A DNA stretch of 31,286 nt, taken from the NCBI GenBank assembly GCA_964623265.1, contig CAZUTK010000032.1:1-31286 (forward strand), in the 5' to 3' direction. Of this stretch, positions 7,789-14,148 are shown piece by piece. A program made the translations under genes and the position numbers. Origin of the DNA: CAZUTK01 sp964623265. GTDB taxonomy: Bacteria > Electryoneota > B3-LCP. How positions within the stretch are numbered: the first letter of the stretch is position 1; the number at the start of each line of letters is the position of its first letter. The notes below the pieces were generated by a model, which was given only the letters and a program-made list of their open reading frames with translations, ran no database searches and was not told the DNA's origin.

Positions 7789-7947
7789 TCACTCTTCCTG
7801 TTTCTTGTCCTCTCCCGCCGTGCGTTCCTCCTCGCAGTACAGGTCAAACTGCACCGTCCCGTCTTTGAAAATGACCACGTCTCCGCCGGTGCGGTTCTTG
7901 ATGCGCAGCTTCACTTCTTGGCCGTGAAAGATTTCAGTTTTCTTCAT
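7789..7947 (-). CDS. Small acidic-tailed protein of 52 residues, unknown function
   Basis: An ATG (7945-7947) preceded by AGGAGGGAGT opens MKKTEIFHGQEVKLRIKNR..., which ends in a Glu/Lys-rich tail (CEEERTAGEDKKQEE). The body alternates hydrophobic and charged residues (VKLRIKN, DVVIFKDGTVQFDL), which suggests a small beta-strand fold. No family was recognised. The strong ribosome site, a terminator just downstream and its place upstream of nothing but a terminator suggest a genuine monocistronic gene of the island. Confidence 0.65.
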   Translation of the reverse strand: MKKTEIFHGQEVKLRIKNRTGGDVVIFKDGTVQFDLYCEEERTAGEDKKQEE

Positions 7948-8229
7948 ACTCCCTCCTGGATGGTATAAGAGTTATCTGAGCGGCCGCCTCGCTTCCCAAG
8001 ACCCCTCGTCCTACGGGCCAGGGTGAAGGGCCTATTCAGGGATGCCAGTTTCCTGGCTGATGAAAAGCCCGCCCCTATCAGGGTTTTCAAGAGCTCTCTC
8101 CTGCCTCTTCCCTCTTACCTGTTGGGCTTTATATGGGTCACTAAAGCCAACCGGGGAAGCGGCAACCGCTCCCAGTTATCTTAACACAAAAACGGAATAA
8201 ACGGACAACTTGTTAAAGAAAAAGGGGGT
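7948..8229. other. Intergenic region between the 52-residue gene and the replication-relaxation gene
   Basis: No coding frame of note. A small hairpin (GCCAG-TTTC-CTGGC near 8045-8058) and a NotI-like GCGGCCGC palindrome (7980-7987) are visible. A minus-strand promoter for the 52-residue gene should lie here; TTGTCC and TAAGAT near 8178-8208 are 19 bases apart, which is weak. Confidence 0.3.
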
Positions 8230-9204
8230 CTATTCCAGTAGAGAGTGTAGATTACCTCTCTCGCTGGGGTGCGCTATCTGCCAAATCGGTTTGAAGATGC
8301 TGGCGGGATCGTTCGGGTCTAAGTGCTGCTTGCTGGTGTACCAAAACCCTTTAAAGCCTTTCCCGTCTGTGGCCTTCATCCCTGCCTCAATCAGGTGAGC
8401 GAGCCGGTCCTTATTGCGGTATCGCTGCCAATCGCGATCGTGTTCGATTACCGTGAGGACCCGAAAGCCCTGGATGTTGAAGCGGTTGGTGACCTGCCTC
8501 TTCCCCACTCCCTTCTGTCCGTCTAATTCATCGCAAATAGCCCGCCAATAGGCGTGATAAGCCCTGAGCTTGGCCGTGAACGTCGGCTGGTCCATGGTCG
8601 AGCGATCGGCTTCCAAGAAAAACGGGCTCACCTTTCCCCCTAGCTTCTTCAGCACAAAGAAAGCGTCTGGCGCGATGGTCTGGGCCCTGCCGTCCACCTT
8701 GACGGCGTCTCGGGCGTCTTTGCCGGACCTGAGCCAGTATTGCAGCTTGGTCCCGGCGCCATTGGCGCAAGCGTTCGTTATCATCGCCCTGACGCTGTTT
8801 ACTAACAGGGCATGCTCCAGCTGTGGGTCTTTGTTCTGGTTGCGCTTGGGTGAGGGATTGGCTTTCTGCCCTGTGATTTTCTGATAGACCTCTCTCCCCT
8901 GCTCGTCCAAGATGTAGATATCCGGTGTGGAGCCGGTCTCCAGGTAACTGCGCGAAAACTGCACTTTCAAAAGATAGCCGTTGTCATAAAGAAAACGCAA
9001 GCGGTTCTTCAGGCTCGTTCCCTTGCGCCCTGTTAAGAGCTCTAAGAGCGTCCGCGTTAAATACCGGTACTCGTGGACCAAAAGAATGATGTCGGTGTCC
9101 CCTCTGCTTTGGAACTTCCCAGGCTTGGGGTCTTGGATATCCCGCTTGTAGCGGATCCGGCGTTTACCTTGTTTACTATGTATACTATCGGGATTTTGGC
9201 TCAT
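8230..9204 (-). CDS. Replication-relaxation family protein of a conjugative or plasmid element
   Basis: 324 residues from the ATG at 9202-9204 (MSQNPDSIHSKQGKRR); the longer open frame upstream is the end of the preceding gene read out of frame. After a basic start, residues ~35-110 form a winged-helix-like segment (ILLVHEYRYLTRTLLELL, SLKNRLRFLYDNGYL, YILDEQGREVYQ). This is followed by a nuclease-like core (HALLVNSVRAMI, DAFFVLKK, PFFLEADRSTMD, FRVLTVIEHDRDW). That architecture matches the replication-relaxation (Replic_Relax) family found with VirD4-like ATPases on plasmids and ICEs. The family's biochemical role is not firmly known; DNA processing at the transfer or replication origin is inferred. 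The start overlaps the end of the coupling-protein gene by 20 bases, so the two are probably co-translated. Confidence 0.75.
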   Translation of the reverse strand: MSQNPDSIHSKQGKRRIRYKRDIQDPKPGKFQSRGDTDIILLVHEYRYLTRTLLELLTGRKGTSLKNRLRFLYDNGYLLKVQFSRSYLETGSTPDIYILDEQGREVYQKITGQKANPSPKRNQNKDPQLEHALLVNSVRAMITNACANGAGTKLQYWLRSGKDARDAVKVDGRAQTIAPDAFFVLKKLGGKVSPFFLEADRSTMDQPTFTAKLRAYHAYWRAICDELDGQKGVGKRQVTNRFNIQGFRVLTVIEHDRDWQRYRNKDRLAHLIEAGMKATDGKGFKGFWYTSKQHLDPNDPASIFKPIWQIAHPSERGNLHSLLE

Positions 9205-10971
9205 AGCTGTCTTGGTCAAAATTGGGCTCGTCTGGCTTGGCGTCATTATACTCCGTCCCCAGCAATTTGGAAACTCCGGGGGCTTCGGTGATCTGCCCCA
9301 AGAGAAAGCCACGGCGAGTCTCAATCAGCCGGTCCACTTCTAGGGCGGGCTTAGCATTGCGCCGGTTGGCTTCCTGCAGCGTCTTCTCAAAGTCCGCCTT
9401 CAGCACTTCCTGCTTCTTGACAGGCAAATCCGCGCTGATGAAAGGAACGGCGTCATAAGGCTCGCCTCGCACCTTAACGACGGCCTGCCGCTTGGGTAAA
9501 TTGACCAGCTTGGAGATGAGCTTGCGCTGCTTCTCTTCCGGCGTGTAGTCCTCTATCGAGGCCACTTCTTGGTCTTCGGTGAGATAGTAAAATGGAGGTC
9601 CGTGGTGGTGTGGCCGGAGGCGTGCGCTCCGCCGCTAAAATCAGCATGGCTCGTCCCTGTCAAAACCGTGCTGCCAATGCTTTCAATCATGATGCCGCTG
9701 TCTTGGCCTAAAGGCAAGGAAGTCGACAGCGAGCTGGAGCTGGCGGCCGCCTCTGATGATGCCGACATGGAGCCCCAGTTGTCGGAGTCCATTTCCGTGT
9801 CCGAGTACACCTGCGCCCGACCCAATTCCGGGTGGATTATGGTCCGCATAATCCGCCGCTTTTCCTGATCGTCGGCCAAGTAAAACGGGTAGAGTTCGCC
9901 GATCAGCAACTGGGCGTCTTCCTCGGTCAGGGCGAAGCAGGCCTTGATGGTTGCGCCCTGTTTAATGGCGTAAAGAGCTTCGGCTCTTGCTCTTTTATAC
10001 TGGCGATATCCTGGCTGGCTAGGACGAAAGACAACCCGTATTTCCTGAGTTCTTTGAGCCCGTCGGCAATGTCATCGCACAGGTACTTGTGAAACTCGTC
10101 AATATAAAATACATCCGCCGCCGCTTATTTATCGGTAGGTCCATTCGGGATTTGGCCGCTGCGCTGAGCTTGTCAGTAATCATCACCCCCAAGAGCTTGG
10201 CTTCCGGCGGGGAAAGCCGTCCGCCTTCGGCCAAATTGACCAGGATGACCGCTCCGCTGTCCATCGCTGCCCTGAAGTTAATGGTGCTCTGGTTCTGGCC
10301 GATAATCCGCCGGGTGGTCTCGCTGGATAAAAACTTGTGAAAGCGGTTGTAAACCGCTTCTAAATACTCGTCCTGCCTAGTGTTGGATAATCTGGACACC
10401 CGGCTCCATTGCTTGGTCAAGTAAAAGTCGTTAATGCGCTTGAGGATTTTGGCCCGGACGTCTGAATCCTCTAAAAACAGCAGGCCGTCCTCCAGCGTCA
10501 AACCCGCCTTGATCAAGGGCAAAGCGGTGCTGGTCTGCCACAGATCCAGCCTAGGCCTGTCCTCTAAATCTTCGTCACCGAAAACCTTGGAAATGCCCCT
10601 GGAGACGATCCCCGCCTGCGTGGAGGGCGTGGTCTTGGCGTCCATAATCTCCAGGTAATTCAAACCGATGGACCAGCCCTCGTCCTGCGGGTTAATCAAA
10701 ATCAGCCGGTCTCTCAGGTTGTGCTTGAAACGGTTGATGTGGCAGTACTTCACCAGGCGGTTGTACAGATCACCAGAAGGGTCTAAGACGCACACCCCCA
10801 TCCCGCTTCGATGTCCTGCCGGATCATCTGCTCCAAAAAATAGGTCTTGCCGCTGCCCGAGACGCCTGAGGCCAACAGATGCTCCTGCCGGTGCTTCTGC
10901 TCGATGAAAACCCGGTGGTTCCGTTTATGGGCGTGCCGACCGACGACTGTGTCGCTGTCCTTGGGTGGCAT
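9185..10971 (-). pseudogene. VirD4/TraG-like coupling ATPase broken by four frameshifts
   Basis: A conjugative coupling protein: an inner-membrane-associated ATPase that feeds DNA to a type IV secretion channel. Start ATG at 10969-10971 (MPPKDSDTVV...). Visible parts in order: Walker A GVSGSGKTYF, a Walker-B-like VCVLDPSGDL, a second acidic motif FILDEFHKYL, then LSFVLASQDIASI typical of VirD4/TraM-recognition ATPases. The frame is broken at 10795-10799, 10100, 9972-9974 and 9589-9592. Adding one base at each site gives one frame of about 596 residues and joins AGWG/VCVLDPSG, YFIL/DEFHKY, PKLF/YAIKQG and DLHF/YYLTED. All four breaks are missing bases in runs of the same base. No transmembrane helices are seen at the N-terminus, so membrane contact would need a partner. 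Current reading frames could not make a full protein without correction. Confidence 0.8.
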
Positions 10972-10984
10972 AAGCTCATTCCCC

Positions 10985-11013
10985 TTGACAGAGGTTTTAA
11001 GGTATGCTATAGT
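10985..11013 (+). promoter_or_regulatory. Strong sigma70 promoter of the 97-residue gene
   Basis: TTGACA, 17-base spacer, TATAGT. Transcription would begin about 60 bases before the ATG at 11080. The promoter overlaps the leader of the divergent coupling-protein gene, whose start is at 10971. Confidence 0.8.
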
Positions 11014-11079
11014 AGAATCTCTCCTTTCCCTGCTTTTGTGTTCATTCACATGAAATCAAAACACAGGAAAGGAGGCGTT

Positions 11080-11373
11080 ATGCCTAACGGTTTTGTCAAG
11101 AAAGTAAAGGCCCAGGGGGAATTGGAATTCGCCAAAATCCTAAAACACGGGGATCGGGAAATCGCCTTCCGCTGGATGCGGGAAGAAACCTTACGCGTGG
11201 CAGAGAAAGTCCTCCAGCAGAACCTCCCTCGCCTAATGACCCGCTCTGTGGGCCCCGTCCAGGATCTGGAAGACTTGAACTGGCTCATCTCCGAATTGGC
11301 CCGGCAATTGAAAAATGCCCCCTATCCCGACGGCCAAGTTCCTCAAATCCCCTTCCCTCGCATCCCCAACTGA
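11080..11373 (+). CDS. 97-residue soluble protein, unknown function
   Basis: The ATG at 11080 follows AGGAAAGGAGGCGTT, one of the best ribosome sites in the window, under a near-consensus promoter; a terminator follows the stop within 20 bases. The protein is helical and charged (VKAQGELEFAKILKHGDREIAFRWMREETLRVAEKVLQQ) with a proline-rich end (PYPDGQVPQIPFPRIPN). No family was recognised. Signals suggest high expression, so it could be a regulator, an accessory protein or an immunity or addiction component of the island; none of these is shown by the sequence. It is divergent from the coupling ATPase and convergent with the 76-residue frame. Confidence 0.7.
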   Translation: MPNGFVKKVKAQGELEFAKILKHGDREIAFRWMREETLRVAEKVLQQNLPRLMTRSVGPVQDLEDLNWLISELARQLKNAPYPDGQVPQIPFPRIPN

Positions 11374-11390
11374 TCTCATCTCCTGTCTTT

Positions 11391-11417
11391 ACGCCCTGGT
11401 ATAGGTACCGGGCGTCT
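11391..11417 (+). terminator. Terminator between convergent small genes
   Basis: ACGCCC-T-GGTA pairs with TACC-GGGCGT around TAGG (one bulged T), followed by CTTTATT. It ends the 97-residue gene. Confidence 0.65.
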
Positions 11418-11648
11418 TTATTCCTCACCCTCGAAATACTTCGATTTCAGCCGCTCTATCAGCTCGCTGGCCAGGTCTGGATCGTCGGGAAACAGCGCCA
11501 GAATCTGGTCTATCTTGCCTTTCAGTGACCTAATCAGAGTCATCTCATCCGGCTTCGGCAGTAAAGGTTTTTCGCCCGGGCGATAGAGGGACTCTAACCC
11601 CAACAGCGATTGCTCTTTCTCCAATTGCCCCTGGTACTCCTGCAACAA
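11418..11648 (-). CDS. C-terminal part of a split small protein (after an in-frame TAG)
   Basis: 76 codons from a TTG at 11646-11648. It is in the same frame as the 91-residue gene just upstream; only one TAG (11667-11669) and six codons (TTKHPE) separate them. The segment is acidic and helical (LLQEYQGQLEKEQSLLGL, IRSLKGKIDQILALFPDDPDLASELIERLKSKYFEGEE), like the tail of a coiled-coil protein. The TTG has no clear ribosome site. It is therefore more likely the end of a 174-residue protein interrupted by a CAG-to-TAG type change, or by readthrough, than a free-standing gene. Function unknown. Confidence 0.5.
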   Translation of the reverse strand: MLQEYQGQLEKEQSLLGLESLYRPGEKPLLPKPDEMTLIRSLKGKIDQILALFPDDPDLASELIERLKSKYFEGEE

Positions 11649-11666
11649 CTCAGGATGCTTGGTGGT

Positions 11667-11942
11667 CTAATAATTAAACCAATCGGGCTGCTCGCGCTTC
11701 ATCAACAATAGATACCCTCTCACCAGTTGCAACCTCTTGTACTCATAATAGGAAATAAACCCCGCCACGGCCAAGCCCTTGACCAAAACCTTGGAAAGGC
11801 TTGTGGGCTCTCCCGATTCCGAAGTGAAGATATCAACATTCTTGCATTGCTCCGCCTCCCGATCAATCTCTTCAAGCCGTCTTTGAAATTCCGTCTGCCA
11901 ATTAAACCCTCCGCCTCTGGCCGGTAGGTTGGATGCGGTCAT
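11667..11942 (-). CDS. 91-residue protein, N-terminal part of a probable 174-residue protein
   Basis: ATG at 11940-11942 behind GAGGGGCAC. The start is polar (MTASNLPARGGGFNWQTEFQRRLEEIDREAEQ) and is followed by a semi-hydrophobic stretch (LSKVLVKGLAVAGFISYYEYKRLQLVRGYLLLM) that may touch the membrane. It stops at TAG 11667-11669 directly after QPDWFNY, and the same frame continues as another 82 open codons to 11418. Not recognised. On the minus strand it is the first gene after the structured region at 11.96-12.38 kb, which could be its untranslated leader. Confidence 0.6.
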   Translation of the reverse strand: MTASNLPARGGGFNWQTEFQRRLEEIDREAEQCKNVDIFTSESGEPTSLSKVLVKGLAVAGFISYYEYKRLQLVRGYLLLMKREQPDWFNY

Positions 11943-11961
11943 GTGCCCCTCGCTATTTTCT

Positions 11962-11995
11962 TAACTCGTTTCTCAATAACCCGTTCTAACCCGTT
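11962..11995 (+). repeat. Iteron-like repeats TAAC(C/T)CGTT
   Basis: TAACTCGTT (11962-11970), TAACCCGTT (11977-11985) and TAACCCGTT (11987-11995) occur in the same orientation; a fourth copy, TAACCCGTTC, lies at 12332-12341 on the other side of the structured region. Short direct repeats beside a replication initiator gene are typical of plasmid iterons bound by Rep. Confidence 0.45.
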
Positions 11996-12327
11996 GCCCC
12001 ACCGTCGGGGCGCCGATTTTGGACGGTCGGGCAAGTCTCGCCGCAGGCGCACGCCGCCCGACCGTAGCGTAACGAAGTGAAGCGTCAAAATCGTGCTGCC
12101 CACGACTTCATTCTTCCCGGGTGCAGCGTTAGCGAAACCCCGAAGTCCGCCCCTGGCAGACGTAGCCCGCGCCGCCGTCCTAGGGGCTGGAGCTGAAAGC
12201 TCCAGCGACCACGGCCAACGGGGGGAAGAATGAAGTTGTGGGCGGAAGCGACGATGGCCGCTGGCGTAAAAGCCAGAGGACAGCGGGATCTCCTTTGGAA
12301 ATCAGCGCACGACCACGACGGTGGGGC
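11996..12327. ncRNA. Large nested inverted-repeat region: candidate structured RNA or origin
   Basis: A 12-bp outer stem, GCCCCACCGTCG (11996-12007) with its exact complement (12316-12327), encloses: P2, CGATTTTG (12014-12021) with CAAAATCG (12086-12093), around an inner 10-bp stem 12023-12032/12056-12065; P3, a 21-bp stem 12098-12118/12223-12243 with one G-T pair, containing a perfect 9-bp hairpin with GAA loop (12186-12206); and P4, CTGGC-GTAAAA-GCCAG (12261-12276) inside an outer CCGCTG/CAGCGG pair. No open frame with gene-like content is present on either strand. A plus-strand terminator lies at 12385-12413. It may be a noncoding RNA, a replication or transfer origin with cruciforms, or a structured mRNA leader. 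The strand is undecided. Confidence 0.5.
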
Positions 12328-12346
12328 TGCTTAACCCGTTCGCTCT

Positions 12347-12380
12347 TTTGACTATCTAAAATGTCTATATGATAGTCAAA
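12347..12380. promoter_or_regulatory. Palindromic promoter/operator-like element
   Basis: TTTGACTATC (12347-12356) and its exact complement (12371-12380) flank 14 A/T-rich bases. Because of the symmetry, both strands carry TTGACT, a 17-base spacer and GATAGT. Minus-strand transcription from it would cross the structured region into the 91-residue gene. Confidence 0.45.
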
Positions 12381-12384
12381 GGTT

Positions 12385-12413
12385 AATCCGCCTCTTGGAT
12401 GCGGATTTCTTTT
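12385..12413 (+). terminator. Plus-strand terminator beyond the structured region
   Basis: AATCCGC pairs with GCGGATT around a 9-base loop, followed by TCTTTT. No plus-strand protein gene lies upstream for a kilobase, so it would end a noncoding plus-strand transcript. Confidence 0.55.
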
Positions 12414-12420
12414 AATTGGT

Positions 12421-12993
12421 TCAAGGGAAAATGACCTTGCCGAAGTGTCTCTTCTGGTACTGCTCTGGGCTTTCGGGGTGGGCCAGGTATTTCTTTCGGG
12501 CTTGCTGTTCCTCTTGGGGTGTCGGCAGCTGGCCGTGCTTGCGTCTGAATTCCACCTGAAAGCTGAACCGCTCCGCTTCACAGCGCTGCTCCGGCGTCTT
12601 CTTCAGCCACTCTTGGAAATAGCGCCGATCTTCTTCGTCTCGCTTGCTTTTCTCCGCTTCCTGGTGCTGCTGGGCTCCCTTCTGCCGGCGTCTCTTGGTC
12701 TCGTCTAACTGCTCCTTGGTCTTGAAGTCATGGGGTGGCAGCCAGCCTTCCTTGATGGCTTTGACGAGCCAGGCCCCGCTCAAAGGTTTCTTCTCGTCCG
12801 ATCGCTTCAGCATCCAGTCGTAGTACTGGCAGTAGAAATCCAAAAGCGGGTAGCGGTCTCTGCCCCACTCTACCGTCTGGTCGCCAAACTCGGCTGCCAA
12901 GCCTTGAGCCTGCTTCTTGCTGACGCCGTGCGCTTCTAAAATCGCTCCAAAAGCCGAGATTTGCCCTTCTGCGGGCTTTTCTGGGCCGGGCAA
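12421..12993 (-). CDS. Replication-initiator C-terminal-like protein, in frame with the initiator upstream
   Basis: 190 residues from a TTG at 12991-12993. It is in the same frame as the replication initiator upstream, with one TAA (13003-13005) and three codons between. The first ~75 residues (SAFGAILEAHGVSKKQAQGLAAEF, PLLDFYCQYYDWMLKR, PLSGAWLVKAIKEGWLPP) have the pattern of the C-terminal domain of plasmid and phage replication initiators that ends in a 'LVKAI(R/K)E-W-P' helix. The rest is a long charged coiled coil (KTKEQLDETKRRRQKGAQQHQEAEKS). It is either a separately made partner of the initiator or its own C-terminus after an in-frame stop, in which case the full protein would be ~503 residues. 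The ribosome site for the TTG (GGAAGG, about 16 bases upstream) is poor. Confidence 0.6.
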   Translation of the reverse strand: MPGPEKPAEGQISAFGAILEAHGVSKKQAQGLAAEFGDQTVEWGRDRYPLLDFYCQYYDWMLKRSDEKKPLSGAWLVKAIKEGWLPPHDFKTKEQLDETKRRRQKGAQQHQEAEKSKRDEEDRRYFQEWLKKTPEQRCEAERFSFQVEFRRKHGQLPTPQEEQQARKKYLAHPESPEQYQKRHFGKVIFP

Positions 12994-13002
12994 GGGTTCT
13001 AA

Positions 13003-13931
13003 TTATAAGCCTTCCGGCACCAGTTCCAGTGTGATTTGGCCGTCCCCTGGCGTTTTCCCGCTCTCTAACTGCAAGGGTATCCGCTCCGCCGCCGGTTCCA
13101 CCTCGCGAGGGTTAAACGGCAAGGCCATCTGCCGTGTCAATTCCCCCTGAGCGTGGTCGAAGTCGTAGAATGCCTTGGGACCTGGGTAATAGCGAATCTC
13201 GTTGTTGGACAGCCATTCCACCTTGGCCAGAAACTTGCTGTTTAATAGCTGTCGGTGGGCTTTGGCAAACTGCTCCTGAGCTCGTGACCGAAAGCTTCGG
13301 CACACTAAAGGCATGCGTTTACATAGTTCCTCGTAGCTCTCCACGACGTAGCTTCCTGACTTGGTCTTCTTGGCCCGGTTCAGGCTCATGAACAGCTCGA
13401 AAAAACGGTTGGAGAGAAGCTCGTAAAGACGTCCGGCTATGGGCACTAACTTCATGAATAATTTGGTGTCCACCGGCACGATGTACCAGCGGTTCAGGTT
13501 GGATAAAATCTTGTCGCTCAGACAGACCATGGTGTGAGCGGCGCGTTGGCCGTTTCCTAACTTAGCCCCCGCAAAGATAACCCTTTGAAAAACAGAAAAT
13601 GTATCATCTATCTGCGCTTGCTCGGCTTTAAGGTAAAATGAAGATATCGCCTCAATATTCGTGTTTGCGATTCTCTTAAGGCTTATTCTAACTCTTGACC
13701 GATTTAGCCTGCTTTCTGGCTCCAATCCGACATTGCGGCACAGATCCGCAATATTCAATGGGATGGGATTGACGACCGGATAGCTACGGCGCCGGGCAAT
13801 ATCAATGACCGCTACCAAGACCTTCTTGTCTAGCCAAATGGGTAGCCGTGCTCACCCCCGCCGATCACCTTCCAGCGCCTGACGTGCTTCACCCCAGATC
13901 GGTCTACCTCCATCTCCTCTACCGTGCTCAC
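13003..13931 (-). pseudogene. Plasmid replication initiator (RepA-like winged-helix), one frameshift
   Basis: An initiator of the RPA/RepA-like kind that binds the element's origin. The main open frame (13003-13818) starts only at a TTG, mid-domain. The missing N-terminus lies in the next frame (GTG at 13929-13931: VSTVEEMEVDRSGVKHVRRWKVIGGG). Adding one G at 13846-13847 joins them as GEHGLPIWLDKKVLVAV, the usual 'G-LP--D-(K/D)-VL-A(L/V)' opening of these initiators, and gives ~309 residues. Two winged-helix regions follow (PLNIADLCRNVGLEPESRLNRSRVRISLKRIANTNIEAIS..., SYVVESYEELCKRMPLVCRSFRSRAQEQFAKAHRQLL). It ends at TAA 13003-13005, with the reading frame open again immediately after. Family assignment is by pattern, not search. 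Confidence 0.65.
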
Positions 13932-13988
13932 CAGTAGCTTCTTTTCCTGGGCTTTGGAAGCTAAAGAGATTATAAATCTTACAAAACA

Positions 13989-14019
13989 AGCGCGCTGTTC
14001 CAGGATCGAACAGCGCGCT
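13989..14019 (-). terminator. Strong hairpin terminator at the right border of the island
   Basis: AGCGCGCTGTTC pairs perfectly with GAACAGCGCGCT (12 bp, 7-base loop). On the minus strand it is followed by TGTTTTG. It lies 130 bases past the hflX stop and just before the initiator gene, so it should end hflX transcripts and isolate the island. The 14020-14148 stretch holds no gene. Confidence 0.75.
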
Positions 14020-14148
14020 TTCGTTAAGACAGGCATCCGAAGACACCCGCTCGGGGTCGGGTATCACAACGGTGGTTTAATGCCTTCGATGTGGGATCAC
14101 CTGCTGGGGCGGTCGTGGAATGTATCGTCAGGGACGGGAATGCCGCAC

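Noticed and set aside
11996..12327. Group II intron or IscB/HEARO-type RNA
   Set aside because: No domain V-like hairpin, no GUGYG start, and no reverse transcriptase or IscB-like gene beside it.
12180..12581. 133-codon minus-strand frame across the structured region
   Set aside because: Composition is atypical and it overlaps the better-supported 190-residue frame in another frame.
5000..14148. Direct repeats marking island ends
   Set aside because: Only 6-8-base coincidences (for example CAGGCAT) were found between 5.0-5.25 kb and 13.93-14.15 kb; too short to call attachment sites.
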